64,000 bases of DNA from Cyprinodon diabolis (Eukaryota; Chordata; Actinopteri; Cyprinodontiformes; Cyprinodontidae), in assembly GCA_030533445.1 (NCBI GenBank), contig CM060064.1, positions 8,638,879 through 8,702,878 of the forward strand, written 5' to 3'. Of this stretch, positions 35,041 through 46,803 are shown piece after piece. The translations under genes and the position numbers were made by a program. The notes under the pieces are model-generated. The model saw nothing but the letters and a program-made list of their open reading frames with translations, did not search any database and was not told the origin of the DNA. Within the stretch, counting starts at the first letter, position 1. Every line of letters begins with the position of its first letter.

Positions 35041-36529
35041 GCAATATATGAAATTGTTCAAGGTTAGCAGTCTCACCTACTTCTTCAACCTAGTTTATTT
35101 TTGGAGAGACTTAATAATAAATGTGTTGGTTATATTAGAATTCACAATATTATGAATTATCAAGTATATGGTACACTTGCACGACCCTTTTTGTTTCCCC
35201 TACATGCGAAATAACTTCATAAAGTGTTCATTTGTATGGGTTGGAATCACTAGTCTCTTTAAGTATAAGATGCTTAACATTTTAGGCAAGACTAAATTTC
35301 AAATAGTTTTAATAGGCTGTCTGCACAATTTGTTTCTCTTGAGTGTTTATTTCTACAGAGAAATTTGCATATTTTTAAAGAGAGGCTACATTTTAAGAAC
35401 TTGAAATATTGGAAGGTTTAAAGGGGGGTTAGAAAAACGTTGAAAATGTTCCTTTATTGTATTTTTATCATAAAATGAAATAACTCTATAAATACTCTTG
35501 AGAAGCAGTTTATCATCTACCTCAACTGCAACATTCAAATACAACTAAATCTGTGCGTACATTAGTTTACTTGAGTCACAAGTCTGCAATTGAGAATTAT
35601 CTTGATTTAATTTCAGTTAAATTAAATGAACAGACCCTAATTCTCATCTTGTCAAATTTAAAATCCTTACAACCAATTCCACTCTTAGTTCCTTTACACT
35701 ATATCACATGCCAGCGTGCCATGCATAGCTCGGCTAGCTGCCTGCAACACAAAGACTTGTGAATATTCAATAGCGTTTCACAGAACAAGATCTCTGTCGC
35801 CACTGCTGTCACCATCTGTGAGAGAGGGAAAGAGTAGACGAATGGAAAAAGAAAGGATTTCACCACCAACACCTATTTCACTGACACACAAGCTTTTAGA
35901 TAAGATTGCTGGACACAGAAAAATGTGTTGGTAAACGGCGCATCAGTCCATCAGAAGAAACAAACATGGTCACACAATAAAAGACACAGTTCACGTAGCA
36001 GCAGCGCTCCTGTATTAATGGTATTGGTGAGTCATATTACGAGGCTATCCTACATCTGCATTGTATTTTTGTCTGTATGAAAAATGTTAAGTTTACATTA
36101 AATAAATCAAAAATGTTTGGTTTTTCTCCTGTTTTCTTTTTTTCTTGCTTTGTCCATTTATCTGGATACTTGTGCCTGAAGCTGACCCTGTCATCTATAT
36201 GTCTGCAATCAGGAGTCACACTCCTTCCTAGCTGAATACTAACAACTAACAGTTGTTACCAAACTCCCTTTAGATTTATTTATCTGTTTGCAGCAGCCAT
36301 GAACTTGTAAGTTGCATTTGTTATCTGTGCTTTTCTTAAGGCAAGGCAAAAGCGATGTATATGGGGGAAAAAGTAGGGTACAGTGGCCTACAGGCAACAC
36401 AAATAATCAAATAAAATCAAATAAAAATGTATGATTAGTATGGTATCATTATATGGTAAAAGATCAAATGATTGAAAAAATGAAGGGAAACTTCAACTAA
36501 AAACGTAACTAATAATGGTAAAATGGCCT
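35041..36529. other. intron, no gene seen
   Basis: No recognised exon or element. Confidence 0.5.
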
Positions 36530-36950
36530 GTACTTATATAGCACTTATTCAAGTCAGGAGACATGACCAAAGCGCTTTACACCAAATTCAGTCATTCACC
36601 CATTCACACACACAGTCACAGTGGCAAGCTACAACAGCCACAGCTGCCCTGGGGCTCACTGTGTTGTGATTTGGCGCTTTATAAATAAACTGAATTAAAT
36701 TGAAATGGTCTCAGGGTCACCAGTCACAGCTATAAGGACTTTCCTTTGTAGCCGAAGCTGCCCTGGGGCTCACTGACAGAAGCAAGGCTGCCGTACACAG
36801 AATCCACCGAGCCCTCTGATCACCATCAGTAGACAATGCGGGTGAAGTGTCTTGCCCAAGGACACAATGACATTGAAAGCAAGAGCGAGAGCTTGAACCA
36901 ACAACAGGGAAAACTCCTGCATCTGACGCCATAGTCGCCCCATCTAATAA
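36530..36950. repeat. common fish repeat split by a small retroposon
   Basis: 'acttatatagcacttattca', 'aaagcgctttacacc', 'cattcacacacacag' and, further on, 'agtgtcttgcccaaggacac' belong to one abundant teleost repeat. A 95-bp retroposon end interrupts it (36661-36755). Confidence 0.7.
36661..36755 (+). mobile_element. 95-bp retroposon 3' end with 19-bp target copy
   Basis: Begins 'gtgttgtgatttggcgcttt' and matches the 3' end of the family at 34719-35040. A perfect 19-bp direct repeat, AGCTGCCCTGGGGCTCACT, flanks it (36642-36660 and 36756-36774). Confidence 0.8.
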
Positions 36951-37190
36951 TGATCTATAGCACAGTTAAAAGCAATTCAACAAATAAGTTTTGTATCTCA
37001 AAAAAACTTAGGGTTTCAAAACTTCTACAGTTTTCCTGGGAGTTTATTCCAGATTAGTGAACCAATAGAAGTGTAAACTGCTCTCCTTCTTGGGGTCTGG
37101 TTCTGCGGAGTAGATTCTATCCAGAAGACCAGAGAGGTCTGGGCAGTTGATACACTGACAGAAAGTCTGAATATATATTTTGAAACTACT

Positions 37191-37875
37191 GCCGGGTATA
37201 CACTGTACGATTTTTTCAATCATTGCATGCAGCTACAGCTCACTCTGTATTAGAAAACTGCGGCGTTTAAAAGTTCACAGCTCACTATGTATGTTCTCAG
37301 AATGTGCAGCCCGACGCTCTGATGCGATCTACCTGCTCACACTGTATATCTGAAAACCACTGATCCGCAGTGAGATGGAGCTACTCGGACTCATCTATCC
37401 GGAAGCCAAACCAGTAGAAGAGGAATATGAAGCTCACTAGAGTGAAACGCGCTGCCTTGGCAAATTGTGCTGAAAACCCTAAAAAGAAAAGGCGGCGACG
37501 TGTTTGGACAAAGACATGGCTGAGTAAACGTGGCTACTACGGTCTGTCAATTTTACAGACAGAACTCCATTTCACTCGCATCCCCGCCATGCTTCTGTGT
37601 TTAAATCTGACAGGAAGAAGAAGAAGAATCCTTGTTTGTAAATGTGTACTGAGCGATTTGCACATGATGGCCGACTGAATTTAGAACATGTTTGATTTTC
37701 TCCCAACCTCTCGATTCCTGATCGGGAGGTGGTTGTGAGAGGCTGATCGCCCCTCGTTACCCAATGTATACTACACGATGCACAATCAGGCTGAAAGTCG
37801 GCCCGATCAAAAAATTCTCGCACGACTGGAGAATCAGCCCGAAAAGGGAAAAAAATCATACAGTGTATGCCCGGC
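37191..37875. mobile_element. non-autonomous DNA element, GCCGGGTATACACTG ends
   Basis: 685 bp. Left end GCCGGGTATACACTGTACGA, right end (inverse) GCCGGGCATACACTGTATGA. No transposase frame. It lies 28 bp left of Harbinger copy 2. Confidence 0.75.
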
Positions 37876-38242
37876 TTAAGCCATTGACTGATTGAAAGAC
37901 TAAGGGCCGGATCTATCAAAGGTTTGTGTGTATAAAAACGTGAGCTATTTCACTGCGCACGCTAAAAAATGTACAAACTGATCTATCAACAGCGTGCTAA
38001 AAGGATTTGGTCTTTAAAACGTGCTAAATAGCGCCTCTTATCCATTTAGTACTTTTTCTGCAATGAATATTCAATATGGGGCGTTTACACGCAAAAGTGC
38101 ATCTTGTGGGAGGAGAACATGTAAATATATTAATTTAGCACTCGCAAAGTGATTTATCAAACCTGAAAGCAATTTTGCTAACGGTATCTGACTCTATATT
38201 TAACACGTTTCAAAAGAAGGTGCAAATGGTCTGTATGCGTAA

Positions 38243-38647
38243 TTGCGCACACATGGCAGCGTTATTGTCGCAAGAAGGAGACATCGAAATGAAGCAAGGA
38301 GACGCAGAGAACGCATTTTTTCACTCCGTGTGAATATTTTTGGAATGAACGAGGAAACGATCATCAAAACATATCGTTTATCCAGCATTACCATTTTGGA
38401 GCTGTTGGGGGAACTCCGAATGGATTTGGAGCCAGCCACAAGGAGGACCCACGCAATACCAGCTATCACAAAACTCCTTGCAACATTGCACTTTTTTGCA
38501 TCTGGGATCTCCCAATCTCGTTTTTCAGAAGTGCTGTCCGACGTTCTAAATGCCCCTAAATCCCCTGCTAAATCCCCCTTGCGCCTGTGGAGCAACATGC
38601 CAATGCTGCGGGGATGCGTAAGCGCATTCCACAGTCACTTCTTGTGA
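38243..38647 (+). pseudogene. HARBI1-like transposase N-terminal fragment (copy 2)
   Basis: 134 codons, starting with a frame-shifted head (MRTHGSVIVARRRHRNE) compared with copy 1. It holds RERIFSLRVNIFGMNEE, LSSITILELLGEL, RRTHAIPAITKLLATLHFFA and SGISQSRFSEVLSDVLNA, the region just before the DDE domain of Harbinger nucleases. It ends without catalytic residues. Confidence 0.75.
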
Positions 38648-38780
38648 GCCATTTGGTATGTGCATTTTTCTACAAACCGATACAAAACACCTGTTTTTTT
38701 TTTGTTTGTTTTTTTGTTTTTTTACTGCAGTGAAGTAGAAATTCAGCCACATACCACCTTAGGGAATAAAGGTTGCCAAA

Positions 38781-38809
38781 GTTTATATATATATATATAT
38801 ATATATACA

Positions 38810-38868
<59 letters not shown>
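38781..38868. repeat. (TA)n microsatellite inside Harbinger copy 2
   Basis: About 44 TA units broken once by ACAGT. It is an expansion of a short AT tract present at the same place in copy 1 (3428-3442). Confidence 0.95.
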
Positions 38869-38872
<4 letters not shown>

Positions 38873-39145
38873 TTTTTTTTTTTTTTGAGGGGTGGGGGTG
38901 TCACTGTAAGATTAAAATTTCTTAATGCACTAGTTTGCACAAACTACAAACTACTTTGCCGCAAACCACAAAACGCGCAAAACCATAATTTAAATAGGGC
39001 GTCTCCAACAGTTTTGCACCTGCCACCAGTTACGCAATCACTCTTGTTAAATCACCCGCAAACCATGGTTCAGCCCCTCGCGCAAAATTCCAGTTTGCGA
39101 GCGCAAATTACTGCACGCAAAATTGGATCTTGATAAATCCGTCCC

Positions 39146-39736
39146 TAAAAGTATTAAATAGGTATTTTACTGTCTGTTTTGTGAGAAACAAGGATCCAGG
39201 ACTTTAGAACTGGACTGATGTTCTCCAGTTTCTTAGTTCCAGTGAGGACGAAAGCTGCAGCGTTCTGCATCAGCTGCAGATGTTTGATCTACTTTTTAGG
39301 GCGACCTATAAAGACACCGCAGCAATGATCTATTATACTAAAGATGAACACTGCATGAATTATTTTTCAAAGTCCTGCTGAGACATTTCTCCTTTAATCC
39401 AGGAGATGTTCTTCAGGTGATTATAGGACGGCTTTGTTCCTGTCTTAATGAGCATCTGATTTAGAGCCTTTGCACTGTACAGTACCGTGATGTTTTGGTT
39501 AATGAAAAGACCTTTGATAAAAAGATTAATTTAAAAGGGTTCTTTTTGTATATTAACGTATCTAAATAAACAAATATTTGAATAAAAAAAAATCTCTATT
39601 GTGTGTATTAAATAATTTGCCTAAAATATACCTACATATGTAAGTAAATATTTTTCTTTATAGTAAAAAGATTTTTACTATAAAATAATTTAATCCTTCA
39701 TTAAAAGGTTATGTGTAGTTTATGTTTAAAAAATGG
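39146..39736. other. intron, no gene seen
   Basis: 'cttagttccagtgaggacg' and following text look repetitive, but no boundaries are found. Confidence 0.4.
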
Positions 39737-40356
39737 TGTTACATGCCTGCCAGGCTGTTTGTTTTTCTTTCCCCTCCCCCCTTCCCTTTGCTTCTACACA
39801 GGTAGCAGAAGCTGGGATCCATCTTTCCTTGATTGATTCTCTCCACCTTTGGGACCAATCAGGATCCAGGGAGGTCCTATATAAGCAAGCCACTTAAAGA
39901 TCCTACCCCCTTTTTCCTTGGCTTGCTTCCTGCATGTTTTGTTCTGTGTGTCTAATGGTCTGTGGTGGGAGTTAGTGGACAAGGTAATGTTGGGGTACCC
40001 TGTACATTTCGTCACGTAGGAGACTTTCTGTTAAACACACTAGGTAAGTAGGTGGATGCCACCCTTGTAAAGTTTTGGTGAATCTTTTTGTTAGATTAGT
40101 TAAGCAGGGTTTTGTTTCATTTGTTTTATGTAGCTTAGACCGTAGGCAGGCCCTGTTTTTGTTTTATTATTTTCTTTGATTTGGCACCACCTAATCGTCC
40201 CTTTCTCCCCCACCATTTGTATGAGTTGCTTGGGATTTTCTGTAACCAATAAATCCCTGATTTTTCTTTTCTAACATTCACTTGGTCTCTGAATTTTTTT
40301 GTGGCTGTCAAGTTACTTCCCTATCTCCCCAGTAAGGGGGGGGGGGGGCCGTAACA
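39737..40356 (+). mobile_element. solo LTR, 620 bp
   Basis: Begins TGTTACATGCCTGCC and ends GGGCCGTAACA, flanked by the perfect 5-bp duplication AATGG (39732-39736 and 40357-40361). A TATA box (CCTATATAAGC, about 39876) and a polyadenylation signal (CCAATAAATCCC, about 40247) occupy the expected places. No internal sequence is adjacent. The sense strand is plus, opposite to rims2. Confidence 0.88.
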
Positions 40357-40361
40357 AATGG

Positions 40362-42289
40362 TTATAGTTTTATTTATAGAGTTTTGATTACTGCCTCACG
40401 TAGGTTATTCTTTCAGCAAATAGGCACTTGTAGAGTCTATGTGCCATTACTACAGGAAATGATTCAATTAATAACCAAATTAGTTGCTTATTATTTTAAT
40501 AATCAATTAATTATAGTTCATCAAATTAATTGTTTTGTCCCGAAATACAACAATATTTAATTTCCATTCTGGCTTCATTAGAATCAGAGGGAAAAAAGTC
40601 TGCACAGAGAAGTAATCAATTTGACAGGAGGTAGAGCTAAAACAGCTCCGGCTTCTGTCCTGACCTATCTGGTATAGCCCACCATGTCCATCGTCAGCCT
40701 GCTGCCACTGTTATTACTAAACACCACCTGCACAGAATAGTAACTGATCTCCCGGCTATTATAATCCAGTGAATGATGGGCACCCATACAACTGGGGTCC
40801 TGGCATTAAGGGGAGTAGCTGGACAGGGTTCTGTCTCTGTCTTTCAGCTGCTCTAATGTTTCACTGAACCCTAATTTTATGTGCGTCAATCCACAGCGCA
40901 TGCAGGGTTACAAGGCTGCACAGTATTTTAACAAAATGTATCATATTCACTGCTTAAAAACATAAAACAGTATGCAAAGTCAACTATGACAGCAAATAAT
41001 GTTTAAGTTGTTTTAGAGCAATTATGAGATTTGTATTAAAATGATACCTCCAGGTAGACCCTCATTACCTCAGCGTCCCTTTTATATGATACTGGTCAAA
41101 ACGTTAGGAGTACACATATTAATAATATCCATTTTTTCAATCATATTGCAGATTAATCAAGCAGAAACTATGACAGCTGTTGAATTTCAGTACCATACTG
41201 CAGGGGCAGGGTGCCGCCATTTTAAAAAATCCTATGCCAGAACAACGCAGAAACCAATCCAGAAATAGCAGCTGGTCCCAATGGGAATTCAATGAAGTCT
41301 TATTTAATCCACTGACCTCAGGTTTAGCTTTCTTATCCACCAATGTTGAGATCAGGGTTAGCCCTAAACCAAAGGTACTAAATTACTTGTAAATATTAAG
41401 TCCACAAATATTTTTTTTTTTTTCGTGTTTGACATTTATGATCATCATGTAAACAAAGAACAGTTTTTAAAGTCTTTACAAACAGCAATCAGGGATCATT
41501 TATGCTAAAAAAAATCAAACAAAAAGCATTAAATAAGGGAATAAATTAAAAGATTTAATTGCTGTAAGGTTAAGTAAGTAATTTAATGAAATTAGTTACT
41601 CTTTAAAACATAAGTCTTTCTGCATCACAAGTTGCTTCATGCATCAGTGAATCAACTTAAGGAGCCACAATATAATTGAGATGCAGCTACTTTTTGTCTT
41701 CAGCATTGGTTGTGTTTCTTTGTTCTCTGTTATGTCTCATACTTGTCAAAACCTTTCCAGTTTCTGAGTAGATATTCTTTATTTAATACGCATCAGAAGA
41801 TACACAGAAAGAGACTCACAGATGAGCATTTTTGTTGGATTAATATCAACAATGGCTGCTGAATGTGTATTTTGTCAAACCACAGCAAATCACAATGTGT
41901 GTTTTCACAGAAAAATATTCGCTAACCACTTTGTCCTCCTGTTGCAATTCCATGAGAGCAGGAATGCAGCAGAGAGAGAGAACAGGGATACAGCCGGGGA
42001 AAAGGGGGGTTTGGGGAGGGCAGGAAAGACAGGGAGACAAAATATAGTGAGTGTCACCAGATCCTGGGAACACTGTCACTTATTCTAAAAGAAAAGCGTT
42101 GTATGGAATTAAATAAAACATACTTCAGTAATTTTTTAGTAGAACACCAATATATCTGGGTTAGTATGGAGAAAGCATTTGGAATTGGTCAGCTGGACAC
42201 TGTGACAAGAAAATATGAAAGTATGTCTGTTCATAAGAGCAGCTATGGATAGCGAGTTCCCTCCAGTGGTGAAATAGCATAAATACAGG
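40362..42289. other. intron, no gene seen
   Basis: A small AT-rich remnant of a hAT end is at 40460-40550. Overlapping short frames at 41040-41390 and 41822-42088 have no motif. Confidence 0.45.
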
Positions 42290-42510
42290 TTATGCAGTAC
42301 CCTGCAAAAGCTTCCTTATTCCTTCAAAAATTTTCACATTTTGTCTTATTACAACTGCAAAAAACTCCGACTCTTTCTTTTTTTGTTTGTTTGTTTTTTC
42401 TGGATTTTATGTTAATTTCTTTAAGTACATATTACTTTTATAAAAGGAAAGGATTTTTTTTTACTGCTCTTACAAATCCAAATCTGAAAAGTGTGGTATG
42501 TATTTGTATT
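42290..42510. repeat. fragment of a dispersed DNA element
   Basis: 'ttcacattttgtcttattac' and 'atctgaaaagtgtggtatgt' are phrases of a widespread fish/frog repeat whose start also appears at 18430. Confidence 0.45.
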
Positions 42511-42647
42511 ACACTACTTTACTTTAATAACCTGAAACATAATTAAAAACAAACAGTTGTACAGGGTAGATAACTATGATTAATACTAATCTACACAAAG
42601 AAGTCTGAATTTGTAAATGTTAGTCAATAAATGGGAATACATTTAAT

Positions 42648-43323
42648 ATTTGTATTTGTTCCTTGCTGTCAGCTCCTACATATATGTGACATCAGATGTT
42701 TAATCTGTTACAATTTCCAAGTTACACCTTTGCAAATTTATGGTACCGACATTTTTTTCACACATTTACAAGAAGAAACCACAAGTTTATGATTAAAAAT
42801 CACAAATGTATTATTACAATTCAAATACTTACAAGAGATAATCACTATTTTTTGAATACGAATCATGAATTTACAAGAGATGAATCGGAATTTTACAGAA
42901 CAAATTCTACATTTTCAAATACGAATCACAAATAGCATAACATAATGTACAGCTCTACAATTCCTAATGAAGCTGTTCCACTCCCTACCAGTTGGTGGCA
43001 ATGCACCTGAAGATTTTTCGCCAACCAGCACTGAATGAGAAGAAGATGAAAGCAGATCCATCGATTGAACTTTATCTTTGCTTAAATGTTGTTTTCAGTG
43101 CATGCGCAGTAAAACATTCGGTGAAGCGCACTGTTTTCGTCCTCTTCTTCCTCTGGCTTAGTGATGGTTGGTGAACAACCTTCAGTTTCATTACCAACTG
43201 CTAAGGAGTAACTGGTTCAAAAGGGGTTGTAGATTCATACTCATAAACTTTGTGATTTAAACTTGTACTTTTACTCAAATGTCACATATTTGTGGAAGTT
43301 GACAGCAAGGAGCAAATACAAAT
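42648..43323. mobile_element. DNA element with about 50-bp inverted ends
   Basis: 676 bp. Left end ATTTGTATTTGTTCCTTGCT, right end the inverse with several mismatches ('gacagcaaggagcaaatac'). A run of diverged units like 'aatcacaaatttacaagag' lies near the left end. A related copy is at 16395-17470. Confidence 0.7.
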
Positions 43324-44276
43324 CTCGAATGTCTTTCTTTTTTCTTTTTTTTTTTAACTTATATTTACAAATTCAGACTCCGATGCATACTTTTTTTTTT
43401 AAATATATAGTTATATTCCCCCATGCAATTGTCTTTAAACCTATAAAATCTTTGTTTAAACACAGCATGTCCATTAGGAGGCTTAGCGCAGAGTCTTTTA
43501 TAAAACAACACCCAAAGCTTTGAATGCCTCATGGAGCACCTATGACACATGGCTACTTGGCAACAAAGACAGGTGGACGAGAAGAGCGATAATCAATGAA
43601 GCAGCTGAGAGGGAGAATCTGACGGGGAGAATCTGCTGACAGGATGACTGTTAGTCATTCACTTCACAAACTAGCTTTTAGAAAATGTGGAAGATGCTTT
43701 AAGAAGTTATCTTTTCCCCAAAATTCATGGAGGATGGACAAAAACTTGTGGAAAAAGGTGCCTGTAAAGGTCCAGGAGGGTAGAAACTTAACACTTAATT
43801 TAAAGCCTTGATAAAAAGTCTTGAAAGCCAAATGCAAAATACGTCATAATTAGATCAGTGAGCCTGACTATACACCAGATCCAGCAGAGGCCAGATTTCA
43901 AGCTTTATGCTCACAGGTTAGCTCCATCATATGTGACAGAGCTTCAGATATCTTGCAAAGACACATGAATTAATGTGTCCTTCTCCAGAGGTGCAAAGCT
44001 ATTTGAGATGCACACCACTAGACTTGCAGCAAGAATTGCAACCATAGGCATCTCTATGAGGTGTTGGCTTAGTGAGGCCATAGCTAAATGCATACAACTA
44101 TCAGGGTTTTATTTGTAAGGGGAAACAAAAAACTAAAGCCATGTTTTCATTTATTGTTTTGTTATGATAAGTATTACTTTATGTTGGTCTTTAGCATAGA
44201 ATCCCAATAAAACATAAAGCATGAGGTTGTAACATGACAAAATATGAAAACACTCCTTTAAGGTGTTAAGAAGTAG
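43324..44276. other. intron, no gene seen
   Basis: No recognised exon or element. Confidence 0.5.
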
Positions 44277-44563
44277 CACTGAAAAAATGATCTAGAAATA
44301 AGTAAAAATGTCTAAGTGTATTTACCCTTAATTTGAGTAGGTAAATGAGGTAGTTTGCCAATGGAATGAGTATTTTTACTGTTAAAATAAGAAAATTAGA
44401 TAACATGCACTTGAAATAAGACAATGTAATTGTGTTTTTGTTATTTTAAGTGTAAATTGTCTTGTTCTATTGGTAAAATGTCTCCTTTACCTCCTCAATC
44501 CAAGAACGAATGCACTTATTTTAAGAAAAAATTACTTATTTAGATTTTGATTTTTTTCCAGTG
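44277..44563. mobile_element. CACTG-ended MITE, copy 3
   Basis: 287 bp, CACTGAAAAAATGATCTAG to TTTTTTTCCAGTG, closely similar to 4823-5112 and 16008-16298. It ends 220 bp short of the rims2 exon donor. Confidence 0.75.
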
Positions 44564-44783
44564 GGAAAACGTCTCTCCTCATCGAAAATAACAAAATCTG
44601 GACAACAGAAGCAGAATAATACATTAGCTGGTCCTATAGAAATTGACGTCTTACTTTGAAGTTTTACAAACTAGAGTAAAGTAGGGACGTCTAAGAGCAG
44701 CTGAAAGTTTGTTATGGTGTGTCAGTGGTCGAGGTGTAGCTGAGAGGTGTCATCACTGCTGAGTAACAGGCATGAAGCGTTAC

Positions 44784-44994
44784 CTTGTTTGACCGCAGAG
44801 ACACTCGTCCTCCGCACCTAGCACAGAATTTCGTTTGGCAATATGAACAGATGTGACCACAGCCGTCAGCAAATTTTGTTTTGTGGCATATTCCACAGGT
44901 TGGGGCTTCGCTCTTCTGCTCCTGAACCGGTTTAGTCTCTTCCCCCATCTTCTTAACCTGGTCCTTATACGATTCAAACTGCTGGTGTAACTTC
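44784..44994 (-). CDS. rims2: rims2 coding exon with most of the RIM zinc finger
   Basis: Internal exon of RIM2, the active-zone scaffold that ties synaptic vesicles (through Rab3) to Munc13 and calcium channels. It is 211 nt: one base completing a split codon, then 70 codons. It reads KLHQQFESYKDQVKKMGEE, a short linker, then CGICHKTKFADGCGH, CSYCQTKFCARC and SLRSNK. Seven of the nine cysteines of the FYVE-like RIM finger are here. The acceptor (tgacag before base 44994) and donor (AAG|gtaacg at 44783) are canonical, and the donor is in phase 0. The linker EQKSEAPTCGICHKTKF and the Q in SYCQTKF resemble vertebrate RIM2 more than RIM1. An in-frame ATG at 44948 is internal, not a start. The next exon is 26.4 kb downstream at 18331. 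I cannot tell whether this is the a or b teleost paralogue. Confidence 0.95.
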
Positions 44995-45734
44995 CTGTCA
45001 GTGAATGAAAAAAAGCAAAGGTTAGAAAATCAAATAATAAAAGTGATGACCTGAAGGAAAGCTTTTTTTTTTTGCTTGTTTACATATAATCATTGGGGGG
45101 AAAAAAACACAAAAAGGTCATATTCAAGGATAGTTTTGATCATTCAACTGAACATTTATTTTATGAAGAAGGAAAACTTTACAAAAAGTATAATATCTAC
45201 TTTTTCCTGTAAATACCTCAAAAAGCAGACAAATGCAATAAAGGGTAGAGTTACTGCAAATTTAACAATAAAAACTGTCTTCACGTTGCATCTATTGACC
45301 TTTTGGTAACTGACCAGTAGAGTAGTTTTAGAATAAACACCTAAGGTTACTTTAAGGTCATTTTTCTCAGGGTTTCATTTTCTAAAATGCTATTCCTTTT
45401 AGGGGTGGTCTCGATCCGATAGCGATATCGGAAATCGACCCAATATCAGTCAAAAAATGAATATTGGAATATATCCACCTGTGTCTAAAATCTCAGATAT
45501 TAGAAAGCTCATAGAAAACTTTTGCTTCTATCCTCTTTTGTGCAAAATTTATATAACTATTTGGTGACTAAGAAATGGGTGAATTGATCTTATAGCTAAT
45601 GTTGTTAAGCATTGTTCTCTATTTGACAAATATCCCTTGATCAGGCCTCTTCTATAATCTGACACTATAAAATCAGCAATAAAAGCTTGTACGTATGAGT
45701 CATGCTGATATTATATCAGGTCATTATTGGGATT

Positions 45735-46723
45735 AGAGCATGAGAACAGAGCGGAGCGCCGCGCAATTCCCGCTCCCTACTCAGGAGGATGTTCGCTTAT
45801 TCGCTCCGCCGCTCAAAGGAGCGGCAGCATAACCTGACTCCACCAGATGGATTTGCTCCGCATATCCATCTGGAAACCTTCCGTTGAAGTAATTTTGGGA
45901 AGGGGCGAAAATACTGGTTAGCTGATTGGCCTATGTTGGTGATAGACGGGCCAAATAAACCAATCAGATCAACGAAGCATATGACGTACTAACAGAGCGA
46001 CGACGAAAACACAACCACAAGCCAGGCTACTCTTGCTGAAACCAGTCGGGAGAAGAGCAAAAACATCTTTTCTTCTGAGAAAAGCCTCCAAAGCAGTGTT
46101 TTGCTCTTCTTTCAGTGAAGAAATACAGTGTAATTCCAATAAAACTTGCTCGATAGCCACGCTAACGCTAGTTTTATCGGCTGAAGCCGACATGTTCTTT
46201 AGACTGAACTGTCGTGCTTCTCGTTGCATCACGTTCGTTTGCTGAACGGCTCCAAATTTTCTTTAACGGAGAGTCTCCAGACTGATCTGCGAGTGAAACC
46301 TTGAAAGCTCGCGAGATCAGGATGGTCTAACGAGGCTAGCGCCAGCATGCTCCACTCAAAATCCGCTCCGCGCTCACCTTGATTTTTCTGCCGCTCCGGC
46401 GAAATCGCTCCACGCTCACTGAAATTTTCAGGAGAAGGCATTTTCTGACATTTTTCCTCCATGTAAGTTATGCCAGCGCCCTGGGACACACAGCGTTTAA
46501 TTTAATGATGTGACCTAAACATGTGTATTGTTTTATTTAAATGGTTCTTAAATTATCGCACTGTTTTCCCAGCTGTGAACGTAACGCCTCATATCAGAGT
46601 GAGCGCTGGAGCGGAGCAAAATCCTCACTCCAGCCTTTGAAGTAAAAACCGCTCTGCACTCTACCTTATTTCTTCTGCTCCGCTCTGGCGCTCGCTCAAC
46701 GATCCGCTCCACTCACATGCTCT
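45735..46723 (-). mobile_element. RecQ-bearing non-autonomous DNA element
   Basis: 989 bp. The ends AGAGCATGAGAACAGAGCGGA (left, 45735-45755) and AGAGCATGTGAGTGGAGCGGA (right, inverse) match at 17 of 21 positions; the 4-bp GATT lies on each side (45731-45734 and 46724-46727). GAGCGGAGC-type motifs recur inside both ends. It carries a helicase fragment. A 4-bp target and a superfamily-2 helicase would fit the Academ class of DNA transposons, but that is inference. Confidence 0.65.
45969..46232 (-). pseudogene. RecQ-like helicase N-terminal fragment
   Basis: 87 codons (an inner Met at residue 14 gives MSASADKTSV). The block LKEEQNTALEAFLRRKDVFA, then LLPTGFSKSSL, corresponds to motif 0 and Walker A (motif I) of RecQ/DEAD helicases. 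The Walker A glycine before Lys is Ser here (GFSKS, not GFGKS), which should impair ATP binding. The text after Walker A (ACGCVFVVALL) is not helicase, so motifs Ia-VI are gone. It is a broken remnant inside the element, not the cellular RecQ gene. Confidence 0.65.
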
Positions 46724-46803
46724 GATTGGCATCCATCGATACTCAAAGTATCAGTATCGGATCGGAAATGAAAATGTTGTGTCAGGACACCCCTAATTTA
46801 TTT

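Larger units (their letters stand above)
37904..39145 (+). mobile_element. PIF-Harbinger element, copy 2
   Basis: 1,242 bp, same orientation as copy 1. Ends GGGCCGGATCTATCAA and GATAAATCCGTCCC, with the TAA target triplet on both sides (37901-37903 and 39146-39148). It keeps slightly more of the transposase frame than copy 1 and carries a long (TA)n tract at 38781-38868 where copy 1 has only about 14 bases. Confidence 0.88.
18332..44783 (-). other. rims2: rims2 intron interrupting the zinc finger
   Basis: A 26,452-bp intron with donor gtaacg at 44783 and acceptor cttacag ending at 18332. It separates cysteines 7 and 8 of the RIM finger. It holds the mobile elements listed separately and no other recognisable host exon. 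Confidence 0.9.
45400..46795. mobile_element. hAT element hosting a RecQ-bearing insertion
   Basis: Left end TAGGGGTGGTCTCGATCCGA, right end TCAGGACACCCCTA, with inverted TATCGGATCGG blocks inside both ends. The flanking 8-mers ATTCCTTT and ATTTATTT agree at 6 of 8 bases. Without the 989-bp insertion the element is about 400 bp. Confidence 0.7.

Noticed and set aside
38660..38940. Open frames of alternating Tyr and Ile
   Set aside because: They are translations of the (TA)n tract inside Harbinger copy 2; the same applies to 59449-59679.
44712..44948. Independent zinc-finger gene starting at the ATG at 44948
   Set aside because: The frame continues upstream to a canonical acceptor and downstream to a canonical donor; it is an internal rims2 exon and the residues after SLRSNK are intron translation.
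45969..46232. A functional RecQ helicase gene
   Set aside because: Only motif 0 and a mutated Walker A remain, within a short element with inverted ends.
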